In this document: positions 7,231 to 18,583 of the stretch, one piece after another | Layout: each line of letters starts with the position of its first letter | How positions within the stretch are numbered: the stretch's first letter is position 1 | Translations under genes and position numbers: made by a program | From: Bosea sp. Tri-49 | Lineage (GTDB): Bacteria > Pseudomonadota > Alphaproteobacteria > Rhizobiales > Beijerinckiaceae | Assembly (NCBI RefSeq): GCF_003952665.1 | Contig: NZ_CP017946.1 | Coordinates: 4,214,501 to 4,278,500, forward strand | Direction: 5' to 3' | DNA length: 64,000 nt | Notes under the pieces: model-generated | Seen by the model: only the letters and a program-made list of their open reading frames with translations | What the model was told of the DNA's origin: nothing | Databases searched by the model: none

Positions 7231-9042
7231 TCAGGCTGCCCGCTCGTCGTTGGCGACCTCGCGGCGCCGGAACAGCCGCCAGAGTGACCGCGTCAGGCGC
7301 TTCGAGGTCAGGTGCGCGCCAGCCTCGCGTTTCTCGAAGGTGATCTTGCGTTCGTGGAAATCCTCGAGACCGGGGCGATGCCCGACGCTGATGATCGTCG
7401 CATAGGAGAGCTCGGTCTCGATCAGCCCGAGCAGCGAGTCCTGGCTGGCCTCGTCGAGCGCCGAGGTCGCCTCGTCCATGATGATGATGTCGGGCTTCTG
7501 GATCAGCAGGCGCGCGAAGGCGACGCGCTGACGCTCGCCGCCAGACAAGGTCTGGTCCCAACGCTCCTCTTCGTCGAGTCGTCGGCCGAGCGAGGCGAGA
7601 CCGCAGCGCTTCAGCGCATCCTTGACCACTTCGTCGTCGACGCGGCTCTCGGCTTCCGGGTAGAGCAGCACGTCGCGCAGCGTGCCGATCGGCAGATAGG
7701 GCTTCTGCGGCACGAAGGCGATGCGCTTGCCCGGCGGCAACTTGATCGAGCCCGAGCCCCAGGGCCAGATGCCCGCGATCGCCCGGATCAAGGTGCTTTT
7801 GCCCGTCCCGCTCTCGCCGGCGATCAGTACCTTCTCTCCGGCGGCAATCACCACCGACGCGTCGGCGATGACGATCCGTCCATTGCTGTGGGCGATCGAA
7901 AGATCGGCGATGTGGATGCCATCGTCCCCGCTCTCGCCCAGTTCGATCTGTGTCTCACCCTCCATGATCGCGCCGACATCGAGTGCCTCAAGCGCCTCCG
8001 CCAACTCGTCGACGCGCGTCACCGAAGCGAACCACTCCGCCAGCCGGACGAAATTGTCGACGAACCAGATCAAGGCCGCCTGCACGGCGCTGAAGGCAGC
8101 GACGACCTGCATGACCGCGCCGAGCGTGATCTCGCCCGACAGGTATTTCGGCGCGATCAGCAGCAACGGCACGATCGGAAACAATGCGCCGTTGGTGTTG
8201 AGCACGATCGCGATGACGCCCTGCTGCCGGATCACCTTGAGCCAGGCGGCGACGACCCGGCCATAGTTCTCGCCCACGGAATCGCGCTCATCGGCATCGC
8301 CCTTGATCAAGGCGATGCTCTCAGCATTCTCGCGCAGCCGCGTCATCTCGGCCCGGAACTGCGCCTCGGCCTCGTTCTTGGCGGCGATGCGCGGCACCAG
8401 AGGCCGACCGGCGAAATAGGCCGCCAGCGAGGCGATAACCGCATAGACGATCGCGGCGATTGCCATATAGCTGGGGATCACGACCTCGGTTCCGCCGAGG
8501 GTGAAATGCGCCGACCCTGCGACCTGCCAGAGGATCGCGGCAAAAGTCACAGCCGTCACGAAGGCGCTGAGCAGTCCGATCGCAAATTCGACCAGGGGCT
8601 CGATGGCGAGGCGGACATCCTCGGCGATGCGGTATTCCGGTGCGCTCTGCTCGCGCGCGACGAACTGCATCCGGTAATAGCGTTGGTCGGCGATCCACCA
8701 GCCGGCGAGGCGATGCGTCAGCCATTCGCGCCAGCGCACCTGCAGCAGCATCCTGCTGATCACCAGGCAGGATAGCGAAGCCGCTGAAGCCGCGACGATC
8801 AGCGGCATCCAGCCGACGGCCGTCCAGACCTTGTCGAGGTCGCGCTTCTCCAGCGCGTCGAAGAACAGTCGATTCCAGCTGTTGACGCCGACCGCGGCAC
8901 CAAGCTGAGCAGCGACGAATAGCAGCACCGCCAGGGTGAGGCCCCAAGCGCGCAGCCGGGTCTGCCCGGTCCAGAAGCGCCGGGCCACACGGAAGAACTG
9001 GCGCAGGCGCGAGCGCCGCAGCCCGGAGGCATGTGATTTCAT
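7231..9042 (-). CDS. ABC exporter-type permease/ATPase fusion of the SbmA/BacA-like ABC_membrane_2 family
   Basis: This 603-residue fusion has a transmembrane domain (about residues 25-330, with the family-typical NSWNRLFFDALEKRD near 54) and a nucleotide-binding domain with Walker A GESGTGKST (409-417), signature LSGGERQRVAFARLL (about 499-513) and Walker B IIIMDEATSALD (about 519-530). Homologues include YddA, the BacA-related protein BclA of bradyrhizobia and eukaryotic ABCD fatty-acyl transporters. BacA/BclA types take up peptides such as legume NCR peptides, and others move very-long-chain fatty acids. The substrate here cannot be read from the sequence. It is monocistronic and divergent from the Crp/Fnr gene. 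Confidence 0.93.
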   Translation of the reverse strand: MKSHASGLRRSRLRQFFRVARRFWTGQTRLRAWGLTLAVLLFVAAQLGAAVGVNSWNRLFFDALEKRDLDKVWTAVGWMPLIVAASAASLSCLVISRMLLQVRWREWLTHRLAGWWIADQRYYRMQFVAREQSAPEYRIAEDVRLAIEPLVEFAIGLLSAFVTAVTFAAILWQVAGSAHFTLGGTEVVIPSYMAIAAIVYAVIASLAAYFAGRPLVPRIAAKNEAEAQFRAEMTRLRENAESIALIKGDADERDSVGENYGRVVAAWLKVIRQQGVIAIVLNTNGALFPIVPLLLIAPKYLSGEITLGAVMQVVAAFSAVQAALIWFVDNFVRLAEWFASVTRVDELAEALEALDVGAIMEGETQIELGESGDDGIHIADLSIAHSNGRIVIADASVVIAAGEKVLIAGESGTGKSTLIRAIAGIWPWGSGSIKLPPGKRIAFVPQKPYLPIGTLRDVLLYPEAESRVDDEVVKDALKRCGLASLGRRLDEEERWDQTLSGGERQRVAFARLLIQKPDIIIMDEATSALDEASQDSLLGLIETELSYATIISVGHRPGLEDFHERKITFEKREAGAHLTSKRLTRSLWRLFRRREVANDERAA

Positions 9043-9134
9043 GCGGCGGCCTCCTGAGCCGATCTGCTATGCCGGGACGGGCGCGATTGCTAAGCCACGG
9101 CTTTCGCGCCACACAGAAAACGCAAGCGTTCGCC

Positions 9135-9926
9135 ATGAGTTCCGGGCGAGCGAGGGAGCCCGGCGTGATCGTCGCATCGAGCAATCACCGCAATCACCGC
9201 AGTCCGTCCTGCCTTGCCTGTCCGCTGCGTCTGAAGCCGGCCTTCAAGGACAAGTCAGACGAGGAAATCCGCTTTATCCAGACGATGAAGCTCGACCACC
9301 GGCAATTGCCGGCGGGCAGCGACATCATCCATCCCGGCCAGGAGGATGCCGAGCTCTACACACTCTTCTCCGGCTGGGCTTTTCGCTACAAATCCCTGCC
9401 GGACGGGCGCCGGCAGATTCTCAACTTTCTGCTGCCGGGCGATCTCGTCGGCCTGCAGGCCTCGCTGCTCAGCGCCTCCCAGCATGGCATCGAGGCGCTG
9501 ACCGAGGTCGAGCTCTGCGCCTTCCCGCGCCGGCGCACCTATGAATTCTTCGGGCGGATGCCGGCACTGGCCTATGAGCTTGCCTGGCTCGGATCACGCG
9601 AGGAGAGCCTGATCGACGAGAACCTGACCTCGGTCGGCCAGCGCAGCGCCCAGGAACGGATCGCGGCGCTGGTGATCTCGCTCTATCGCCGGGCCGATGC
9701 GCTCGGCCTCGTCGTCGAGAACAGCTTCGCCTTCCCGTTGACGCAGCAGCAGCTCGCCGACGCGCTCGGTCTGTCGCTCGTCCACACCAGCAAGACATGG
9801 GCAAAACTACGAAAAGCTGGGATGTTCTCGCTCGAGCGTGGCCGCCTCACTGTCCATAATCCGCGGCTGACGGAACGCATGGCGCTGCTTTTCGACAGCG
9901 AATTGCAGCCGCGCCCGCTGATCTGA
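9135..9926 (+). CDS. Crp/Fnr family transcriptional regulator
   Basis: This 263-residue protein has a cyclic-nucleotide-binding-like beta roll (about residues 45-150) and a winged HTH (about 165-240, recognition region LTQQQLADALGLSLVHTSKT). Near the N-terminus is CLACPLR. Two Cys only are not enough for the four-Cys iron-sulfur cluster of Fnr, so redox sensing of the classic kind is unlikely. ATG at 9135 is chosen over an upstream in-frame start at 9033, which would add 34 residues of low-quality sequence overlapping the divergent ABC gene. Targets cannot be predicted from this sequence. Confidence 0.9.
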   Translation: MSSGRAREPGVIVASSNHRNHRSPSCLACPLRLKPAFKDKSDEEIRFIQTMKLDHRQLPAGSDIIHPGQEDAELYTLFSGWAFRYKSLPDGRRQILNFLLPGDLVGLQASLLSASQHGIEALTEVELCAFPRRRTYEFFGRMPALAYELAWLGSREESLIDENLTSVGQRSAQERIAALVISLYRRADALGLVVENSFAFPLTQQQLADALGLSLVHTSKTWAKLRKAGMFSLERGRLTVHNPRLTERMALLFDSELQPRPLI

Positions 9927-10060
9927 GCACCCCGCTCCGCGATTGCTTGAGAAATCGCTGGCTTCGGGCTGCTCTTGACCCCATATGACAGCGGCGTAAC
10001 GTCACGGCATTGTCATGTCGCTTCGGCGCGGCCATTTCCGTCGCCAAACTGAGGTTCTGG

Positions 10061-10861
10061 ATGGCCCACTCCGCTTCCGGTCAGCGCTTGCGCACCACCC
10101 GCCTCGGGCGCTCATCTGTCGCCGCGCGGCTGGAGCATGAGGTGCGGTTGACCGCGGCCGACCTCGTCGACAGCGTCGCAGAAGCGAGATTGCGGGTCGC
10201 TGCGGCGCGCTACAAGGTCGAGGACGAGGTCCGCAACACCGCCGACAAGTTCAAGTCGCGCGTCCGCAAGGCGGCCGACGAGGCGAAGGCGCGTTTCGGC
10301 GACGATGCCCGCTTCCTCAAATCCTGGATCGATTCGCCTGGCCGCACCGGCGCGGTCGCGCCGTCGAGCCCATTCCTGGCCAAGCGCATGGCTGCTTACG
10401 TCGACCCATTGGCCGAGGGACCGGTGGTCGAGATCGGCCCCGGCACCGGCCCGGTCACCGAGGCGCTGATCGCGCGCGGCGTCGACGAGTCCAGGCTGAT
10501 CCTGGTGGAGTACAGCCCGGAATTCTGCGAACTGCTGCGCCGCCGCTTCCCGCAGGCCACGGTGATCGAGGGCGATGCCTATGCGCTCTCGACGACACTC
10601 ACCGGGTATCTGACCGAGAAGGCGAGCGCAGTGGTCTCCTCGCTGCCGCTGTTCAACAAGCCGCCAGCCGAGCGGACCGAGCTGGTGCAGGACGCCTTCA
10701 CCAATGTGCTCAAGCCCGGCGCACCCTTCATTCAGTTCACCTATGCGGTGATCTCGCCGGTGCCGCGCAAGGGTTCCCACCTCAAGGCGCAGGTCTCAGA
10801 CTGGGTGCTGCGCAACATCCCGCCGGCGCGCGTCTGGGTCTATCGCCGCGCCAAGCCGTGA
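10061..10861 (+). CDS. SAM-dependent methyltransferase, phospholipid N-methyltransferase (PmtA)-like
   Basis: This 266-residue protein has a class I SAM motif VVEIGPGTGPVTEAL at about residues 126-140, then LVEYSPEF (motif II) and VVSSLPLFN (a PmtA-like motif). PmtA enzymes methylate phosphatidylethanolamine towards phosphatidylcholine. Unusually, about 100 residues of charged, helical sequence (rich in Arg, Lys, Glu, Ala) precede the catalytic domain and may be a membrane-association region. ATG at 10061 follows GAGG with 6-nt spacing; an in-frame frame opening exists at 10010. A related rRNA-dimethylase-like role is an alternative. Confidence 0.8.
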   Translation: MAHSASGQRLRTTRLGRSSVAARLEHEVRLTAADLVDSVAEARLRVAAARYKVEDEVRNTADKFKSRVRKAADEAKARFGDDARFLKSWIDSPGRTGAVAPSSPFLAKRMAAYVDPLAEGPVVEIGPGTGPVTEALIARGVDESRLILVEYSPEFCELLRRRFPQATVIEGDAYALSTTLTGYLTEKASAVVSSLPLFNKPPAERTELVQDAFTNVLKPGAPFIQFTYAVISPVPRKGSHLKAQVSDWVLRNIPPARVWVYRRAKP

Positions 10862-10950
10862 CAGCGCGGGCTTGACGCCAGCCCCGCATCGCCCCGACAT
10901 CGCGACATGAGAAGGCCGGGCTGTTCGCCCGGCTGCCTGTCGGAGTGACC

Positions 10951-11511
10951 ATGCCAAAGATCCTCGTCTTCGCCGGCTCCTGGCGCCCGGGTTCGATGAA
11001 TGCCCGGCTCGCGACCCTAATCGCTGGAAATCTTGCAGATGCGGGGGCTGAGGTGACGCAAATCTCGCTCGGTGACTATCCGCTGCCGCTGATCGACGCC
11101 CGCGCCTATGACAACGACCCACCGGCCCAGGCGAAGGCGCTGGCGGCGCTGGTCGATGCTCATGACGGGCTCTTCATCGCCAGCCCCGAATATAACTCCG
11201 GCTATCCGCCGGCGCTGAAGAATGCGCTGGACTGGATCAGCATCGTCCGATCCGGTGGCCCCGGCCTGCGCGAGAAGGTTGTCGCGATCGGCGGCGCCTC
11301 GGCCGGCAGCCTCGGTACCTATCGCTGCCTGACCCAGCTGCGCAGTGTGCTGGAGCTCGGATTCGGTGCGCTGCTGGTGCCGGAGATGCTCGCGGTCGCC
11401 GGCGCCGACAAGGCCTATGGCGAGGACGGCGATTTCACCGAGAAGCGCCTGCGCAGCATGCGCGACAAGATGGTGGCACGTCTGGTCAAGGTCGCGGCGC
11501 TGCGCCCTTAG
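10951..11511 (+). CDS. NADPH-dependent FMN reductase
   Basis: This 186-residue flavodoxin-fold protein has the FMN-phosphate loop GSWRPGSMNARLA near the N-terminus and the family motif ASPEYNSGYPPALKNALDW at about residues 71-89, typical of the NADPH-dependent FMN reductase/azoreductase-like family. It probably reduces FMN or quinone-like acceptors in the cytoplasm. GGAG at 10942-10945 precedes the ATG by 5 nt. A GC-rich hairpin without a T-run (10915-10933) lies in the leader. It is probably monocistronic. Confidence 0.9.
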   Translation: MPKILVFAGSWRPGSMNARLATLIAGNLADAGAEVTQISLGDYPLPLIDARAYDNDPPAQAKALAALVDAHDGLFIASPEYNSGYPPALKNALDWISIVRSGGPGLREKVVAIGGASAGSLGTYRCLTQLRSVLELGFGALLVPEMLAVAGADKAYGEDGDFTEKRLRSMRDKMVARLVKVAALRP

Positions 11512-11518
11512 AGCGCGG

Positions 11519-12034
11519 CTACTCGATCTCGCAGCGCCCGCTTGCCGGCGACAGGCGCCAGAGGCCATCGTCAGGCTTCGCCGGAATGCTTACCGCATCG
11601 TCGGCGATTTCCTCGGCATCGTAAGGGTTCGGATTGGCGGTGATGCCGGCATTGCGGATATCGAGCGTGCCGTTCGGGCCAGGCTCGATCCGCCAGCTGC
11701 CGGCCTCCCATTCCGGCACGCAGCGCAGGCCCTGCCCGGCTGCCCGGCAGAAGCCGCTGAGTTGGTAATCGAAGCTCTGGCCGGGATTCACGCGCCCGCG
11801 CAGGTTGAAGTAGAGCATGACGTAGAGGCTGCCGCCTGCGCCCGGCTGCCAGTTCTGCGGGCTGTGCAGCAGGCGGATCCTCGCCACCTTCTGCCGGGGA
11901 TGGCTGGCGAGATGGGCGGCATCGTAGCTGCGCTCCCAGCAGACATTGCCCTTGGGCGGCAGCTCACGCTCGAGCGGCCGGGCTTGCGCGATCGCGGCAA
12001 GACAGCAGATGGCAGCAGTCAGCGATAGGCGCAT
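11519..12034 (-). CDS. Hypothetical exported protein
   Basis: This 171-residue protein has a Sec signal peptide (MRLSLTAAICCLAAIAQA, cleavage near residue 18) and no domain I recognise. The mature part has four Cys and several Trp/Tyr residues (VCWERSYD, SGFCRAAGQGLRCVPEWE, GRCEIE at the end), which suggests a disulfide-bonded periplasmic beta protein. ATG at 12034 is preferred to 12088 because it places the signal peptide at the N-terminus. It is convergent with the FMN reductase gene, 7 nt apart. Confidence 0.75.
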   Translation of the reverse strand: MRLSLTAAICCLAAIAQARPLERELPPKGNVCWERSYDAAHLASHPRQKVARIRLLHSPQNWQPGAGGSLYVMLYFNLRGRVNPGQSFDYQLSGFCRAAGQGLRCVPEWEAGSWRIEPGPNGTLDIRNAGITANPNPYDAEEIADDAVSIPAKPDDGLWRLSPASGRCEIE

Positions 12035-12162
12035 GGCGCTACTCCAACCTGGCTGACGCAAGGTGAAGCACAGCCCGGGGACGATCAAGCGAACTTGCGG
12101 GAGCCGGGGACGGAATAGCGCAATGGCTGGCTTTCAGCGCCCGAATCCGGCACATCCGGGCC

Positions 12163-14001
12163 ATGTCGGCGCCCCGCGAATCAGAAGCCCGCGCGATCCT
12201 GAAGTCGGTCTTCGGCTATGACGATTTCCGTCCCGGACAATGGGAGGTGATCGAGGCCGCGCTCGGCGGCCGCGACGTCTTCGCGGTGATGCCGACCGGC
12301 TCGGGCAAATCGATGTGCTACCAGCTGCCGGCTCTGGTCGCGGGCGGATTGACGCTGGTGGTCTCGCCGCTGATCGCCCTGATGCGCGACCAAGTCGGCC
12401 AACTGGTGCGCGCTGGCGTCTCGGCCGCCTCGCTCAACTCGATGAACAGCGAGGCCGAAGCGGCACAGGCCTGGGACAAGCTCAATTCCGGCGAGTTGCG
12501 CCTGCTGTTCGTCTCGCCGGAGCGCCTCGCGGGCGAAGGACTGGTCGCCCGCCTACGCCGCCTCGGCGTCACCAGGCTCGCCATCGACGAGGCCCATTGC
12601 GTCTCGCAATGGGGCCATGATTTCCGCCCGGAATATCGGCTGCTGTCGAAGGTACGCGAGGCGCTCGGCGATGTTCCGGTGACAGCGCTCACTGCGACCG
12701 CCGACCGCCAGACGCGCGACGACATCGCCCAGCAGCTCTTCCCGCAGCCGCCGCACCTCGTCGTCCATTCCTTCGACCGGCCGAACCTGAAACTCGCCTT
12801 CGCGCCGAAGGATCAGCCGCGCCGGCAGATCGACGATTTCCTGAAAGTCCATCGCGGCGGCTCTGGCATCGTCTACTGCTCCTCGCGCAGCCGAACCGAG
12901 CGTCTCGCCGAGGGCCTGCGCGAAAAGGGCTGGAAGGCCTATGCCTATCATGCCGGCCTGGAGCAGGCGGAGCGCAATCGCAACCAGGACATCTTCCTGC
13001 AGGAGGACGGTGTCGTGGTCTGCGCCACCATCGCCTTCGGCATGGGCATCAACAAGCCGGATGTCCGCTTCGTCGTCCATGCCGACATGCCAGGCTCGAT
13101 CGAGAGCTACTATCAGGAAATCGGGCGTGCCGGGCGCGATGGGCTGCCGGCGGATACGCTGACCCTCTACGGCGTCGACGACATGGCGCTGCGCCGCCGC
13201 CAGATCGACGAGAAGCAGATCGACGACGAGCGCCGCCGGATCGAGCACAAGCGCCTCAACGCCATGATCGACCTGTGCGAATCGGCACTCTGCCGGCGCT
13301 CGGCCCTGCTGTCCTATTTCGGTGAGGCGGTGCCACCCTGTCGGCACGGTAATGCGCCGTTCCGCTGCGATCTGTGCGGTCCGACCAAGCCCGAGCTCGC
13401 CGATGCGACGCTGGATTCACGCAAGCTGCTTTCGGCGGTGGCGCGTTCGGGCCAGCGCTTCGGCGCAAGCCATCTCGCCGACATCCTGACCGGCACCCAG
13501 ACCGAGGCGATCCGCCGCCAGAACCATGACGGGCTGAAGACCTTCGGCGTCGGCAATGACAAGCCGAAGGGCGCCTGGATGGCGCTGACCCGGAAGCTCT
13601 TCGCCGCCGGCGCGCTCGCCGAAGCCAGCAGCGAGCATGGCGGCTTCTGTCTGACGGGAAAAGGCGAGGACATCCTGTTCGGCCGTGAGCCGATCGCACT
13701 GCGCGTCGATCCCCTGGGCGAACGACGCTCGCGCCGCGGCCAGCGCGAGGCAGCGCGGGCCGACGGGCTCGATGGTGATACCGCCGCCCTGTTCGAGCAT
13801 CTGCGCCAGCTGCGCCTGACACTGGCGCGCGAGGAAGGCGTCGCCGCCTACATCATCTTCACCGACCGAACGCTGATCGCCATGGCGCGCGAGCGGCCGC
13901 CCGGCCTCGAGGAGATGCGGGCCATCGAAGGCGTCGGCGAACGCAAGCTCGCCCAATACGGCGAGGTTTTCCTCGATGCGATCGCGACATTCTCTGGCTA
14001 A
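12163..14001 (+). CDS. recQ: ATP-dependent DNA helicase RecQ
   Basis: This 612-residue protein has the whole RecQ order: helicase motif 0/I (FRPGQWEVIEAAL and MPTGSGKSMCYQLPAL), the DEAH-box segment AIDEAHCVSQWGHDFRPEY, motif VI EIGRAGRDGLPA, a zinc-binding Cys cluster (about residues 366-405), a winged-helix RQC domain and a C-terminal HRDC domain (about 535-605). It unwinds recombination and stalled-fork intermediates. The length is normal for the family. It is about 120 nt upstream of gyrB on the same strand. Confidence 0.96.
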   Translation: MSAPRESEARAILKSVFGYDDFRPGQWEVIEAALGGRDVFAVMPTGSGKSMCYQLPALVAGGLTLVVSPLIALMRDQVGQLVRAGVSAASLNSMNSEAEAAQAWDKLNSGELRLLFVSPERLAGEGLVARLRRLGVTRLAIDEAHCVSQWGHDFRPEYRLLSKVREALGDVPVTALTATADRQTRDDIAQQLFPQPPHLVVHSFDRPNLKLAFAPKDQPRRQIDDFLKVHRGGSGIVYCSSRSRTERLAEGLREKGWKAYAYHAGLEQAERNRNQDIFLQEDGVVVCATIAFGMGINKPDVRFVVHADMPGSIESYYQEIGRAGRDGLPADTLTLYGVDDMALRRRQIDEKQIDDERRRIEHKRLNAMIDLCESALCRRSALLSYFGEAVPPCRHGNAPFRCDLCGPTKPELADATLDSRKLLSAVARSGQRFGASHLADILTGTQTEAIRRQNHDGLKTFGVGNDKPKGAWMALTRKLFAAGALAEASSEHGGFCLTGKGEDILFGREPIALRVDPLGERRSRRGQREAARADGLDGDTAALFEHLRQLRLTLAREEGVAAYIIFTDRTLIAMARERPPGLEEMRAIEGVGERKLAQYGEVFLDAIATFSG

Positions 14002-14038
14002 ATCCGCCACTCTCGCGTACGCGGGCGTGCGCACGTGA

Positions 14039-16558
<2,520 letters not shown>

Positions 16559-16583
16559 CCGGCACCGTCTGTCGGAGTGCGAT

Positions 16584-17168
16584 TTGAGCCAAGCCGACTT
16601 GCCCGGCCTCGACCTTTCTCTTTGGACCTTCCATCGCTGCAACATGGCGAAGACCGCGCTGAATGGTGCGACCCTGGAAGGAACGAAATGGACGTCGTGC
16701 TCGGCGGCGGGCGCCAATTTCCGGGGAACTGATCTGCGCGAAGCGACCTTTTCGTCCTGCGATCTCAACAACGCCAACATGAGCGGCGCGAGGCTCGGCT
16801 CATCGTGGTTTTCCGACTGCAGGATGACCGGCGCCGACCTGTCTCAGGCGCAGGCGTTGGGCGCCTCGTTCAAGGACAGCCTCCTCGTCTGTGCGAAACT
16901 CTCGAAGCTCTCGTTCCGGGATCAACGATTGGAAGGCCTCGACCTTTCCGAGGCCGATCTGACGGGGTGTGACTTCCGCAACGCGATTATGGACCGCGTG
17001 AAGCTACGCGAGGCGATCATTCAGGATGCTCGTTTCAAAGGGGTAGATCTGCGCGGAGCCGATTTGGGCGGCATCGATCTCGCCCATGCCAGGGTGCTCG
17101 AGGGAGCAACAATCTCCCGCGATCAGGCCAGCCAAATACTGAGGCAATTCGGGCTCGACGTGCGTTAG
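16584..17168 (+). CDS. Pentapeptide-repeat protein coupled to gyrB
   Basis: This 194-residue protein is almost entirely tandem pentapeptides: from residue 2 to about 165 it divides cleanly into units such as ADLTG, ANFRG and ADLGG with L, F or M at the central position. About 30 unbroken units should form a right-handed quadrilateral beta-helix. Such proteins of the Qnr/MfpA group mimic B-form DNA and bind gyrase. The start is TTG with GGAG 6 nt upstream (16574-16577); the next in-frame ATG is at 16644. It follows gyrB by 25 nt. The gene context therefore suggests a gyrase modulator or protector, but pentapeptide proteins also have unrelated roles. It lacks the central loops typical of some Qnr proteins as far as I can see. 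Confidence 0.85.
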   Translation: MSQADLPGLDLSLWTFHRCNMAKTALNGATLEGTKWTSCSAAGANFRGTDLREATFSSCDLNNANMSGARLGSSWFSDCRMTGADLSQAQALGASFKDSLLVCAKLSKLSFRDQRLEGLDLSEADLTGCDFRNAIMDRVKLREAIIQDARFKGVDLRGADLGGIDLAHARVLEGATISRDQASQILRQFGLDVR

Positions 17169-17529
17169 CAGGAGCTTGCAAAAGCGCGATGGCGCGGACT
17201 CGGCAGCTCCAATTGAATCCCTCCAGATACTGCCCTGGGGAAACGGTAGTCAGTAGGGAATCTTGCCAAGGCCCGAAAAGGGTCGGAGATAAACTCCGGC
17301 ATTGGCATCAAAAATCCTAATGTCCGCGTTCGGATCGCCTGCCAAAGTCCGTACTTGGCGCCAGCACGACATTTTGGGCGCCTGCTCGGAGCAACCTAGT
17401 GATCGCGGTTTGCGAGCCAGCTCAGGCAGCGCGCGTGGGCTACGCCGCGCCGCTCAGCTGAATCGTCCCCAAAATTAGAATTCCACACTTGGCCACTTTA
17501 GAGTTCGCAGGGCCCTATTTTGGGACGTG
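17169..17529. other. Non-coding gap, nothing recognised
   Basis: 361 bp between the pentapeptide gene and the stop of the convergent ArsR-like gene. I see no plausible frame with a ribosome site, no tRNA and no clear hairpin with a T-run. Confidence 0.5.
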
Positions 17530-18564
17530 CTAGGTTGCGACATGAGGCAAGGCGTTCACGCCATGCAGATGCAGCCGCATCTTGATGTCCTGGTTGTGAT
17601 TACCAAATCCGCGCCCGAAAATATTGATACCTCCCGGCCGGCCTTCCTTTTCATCGATGCCGATACGCAGCCGGATCGAGTGATGGCGATCGAGATCAAG
17701 ATCTGCCAGTACGACGTCGCCCAGCCGACGCTCGCCGAGGAAGGTGCCATCGGATGTGATGCGCCAGGTCGTCAGAATACCGTATTGGGAGCCTTCTAGC
17801 TTCCACCAGGGCGGGGTGTAGGTCCCGCGCCGATCGCCATAGTCGCCAGGGCAAGTCCACGTGCCGACCTTGTGCCCGTTGACCCAGAGGCTGATGTCAG
17901 ACGGCCAGTCGGCGTTGGTGCCCGGCACCTCCGACGACATCTCCATGTCGAATTCGAGCGCGGCGATCGCCCGGTTCAGCACCTTCGCGTTGTTCGGGAA
18001 CTTGTATTCGACATAGCCGCGGCCAAACCAGATCAGCGCCGCCTGCACCCGGCGCGGATCGAGGAAGAGCTCGGGAACGTCGAGCACGCCGAGGATCCGC
18101 TGGGTCGAGCAGAGGCCGCAAGGCGCCGAGACGTTCGAGCTCGTATAGAGCCCGAGCGGCATTTCGACCTCGACGATGTTGTTCTCGCGGCTCGGGTCGT
18201 CCGGATCGAGATTGACGACGATCTCGGAATAGCGCGCGGCACAGATCTTCTGCTGGCCCTTGGCCGCTTTGCCGAGCGAGGTCGAGATCAGCTCGGCCTC
18301 TTCCAGGACCTGGACATTGGTCGCGATCGTCGACTGCGGCAGGCCCAGCGCCTCGGCGATCTGGTTGATGTTCTTGGGACCGTGCCGGTTGAGCAGCTTC
18401 AGGATGCGGAGCCTGACCGGGGAGGCCAGACCGCGCAGCACCTGATACTGCCGCCCCGCATCGACCACGAGGAAGCCTTGGCCCTGCCGACCCTCGGCCC
18501 GTGATGCAGCGCTGCCGCCATTGCGGCGGCGGCCGCGAGTTGAGGCTGTCGGGCTCTGGTCCAT
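17530..18564 (-). CDS. ArsR-type HTH regulator with large C-terminal sensing domain
   Basis: This 344-residue protein begins with a basic tail, then an ArsR-like winged HTH (about residues 38-105; LASPVRLRILKLL and INQIAEALGLPQSTIATNVQ). The remaining 230 residues form an uncharacterised, beta-rich, Trp-rich domain with a CGLC motif and WPSDISLWVNGHKVG, which resembles a carbohydrate-binding jelly roll more than a metal-sensing ArsR. It is the last gene of the arabinoside locus, 19 nt after the arabinofuranosidase stop, so an arabino-oligosaccharide-responsive regulator is a reasonable inference. Confidence 0.8.
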   Translation of the reverse strand: MDQSPTASTRGRRRNGGSAASRAEGRQGQGFLVVDAGRQYQVLRGLASPVRLRILKLLNRHGPKNINQIAEALGLPQSTIATNVQVLEEAELISTSLGKAAKGQQKICAARYSEIVVNLDPDDPSRENNIVEVEMPLGLYTSSNVSAPCGLCSTQRILGVLDVPELFLDPRRVQAALIWFGRGYVEYKFPNNAKVLNRAIAALEFDMEMSSEVPGTNADWPSDISLWVNGHKVGTWTCPGDYGDRRGTYTPPWWKLEGSQYGILTTWRITSDGTFLGERRLGDVVLADLDLDRHHSIRLRIGIDEKEGRPGGINIFGRGFGNHNQDIKMRLHLHGVNALPHVAT

Positions 18565-18583
18565 CTTTGCGGGCGCCGTTCGG

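Noticed and set aside
9149..9250. Fnr-type iron-sulfur sensing in the Crp/Fnr protein
   Set aside because: Only the CxxC near the N-terminus is present. The other Cys ligands needed for a 4Fe-4S cluster are not in place.
10915..10933. Terminator before the FMN reductase gene
   Set aside because: It is a GC-rich hairpin but no T-run follows on either strand, so I do not call it a rho-independent terminator.
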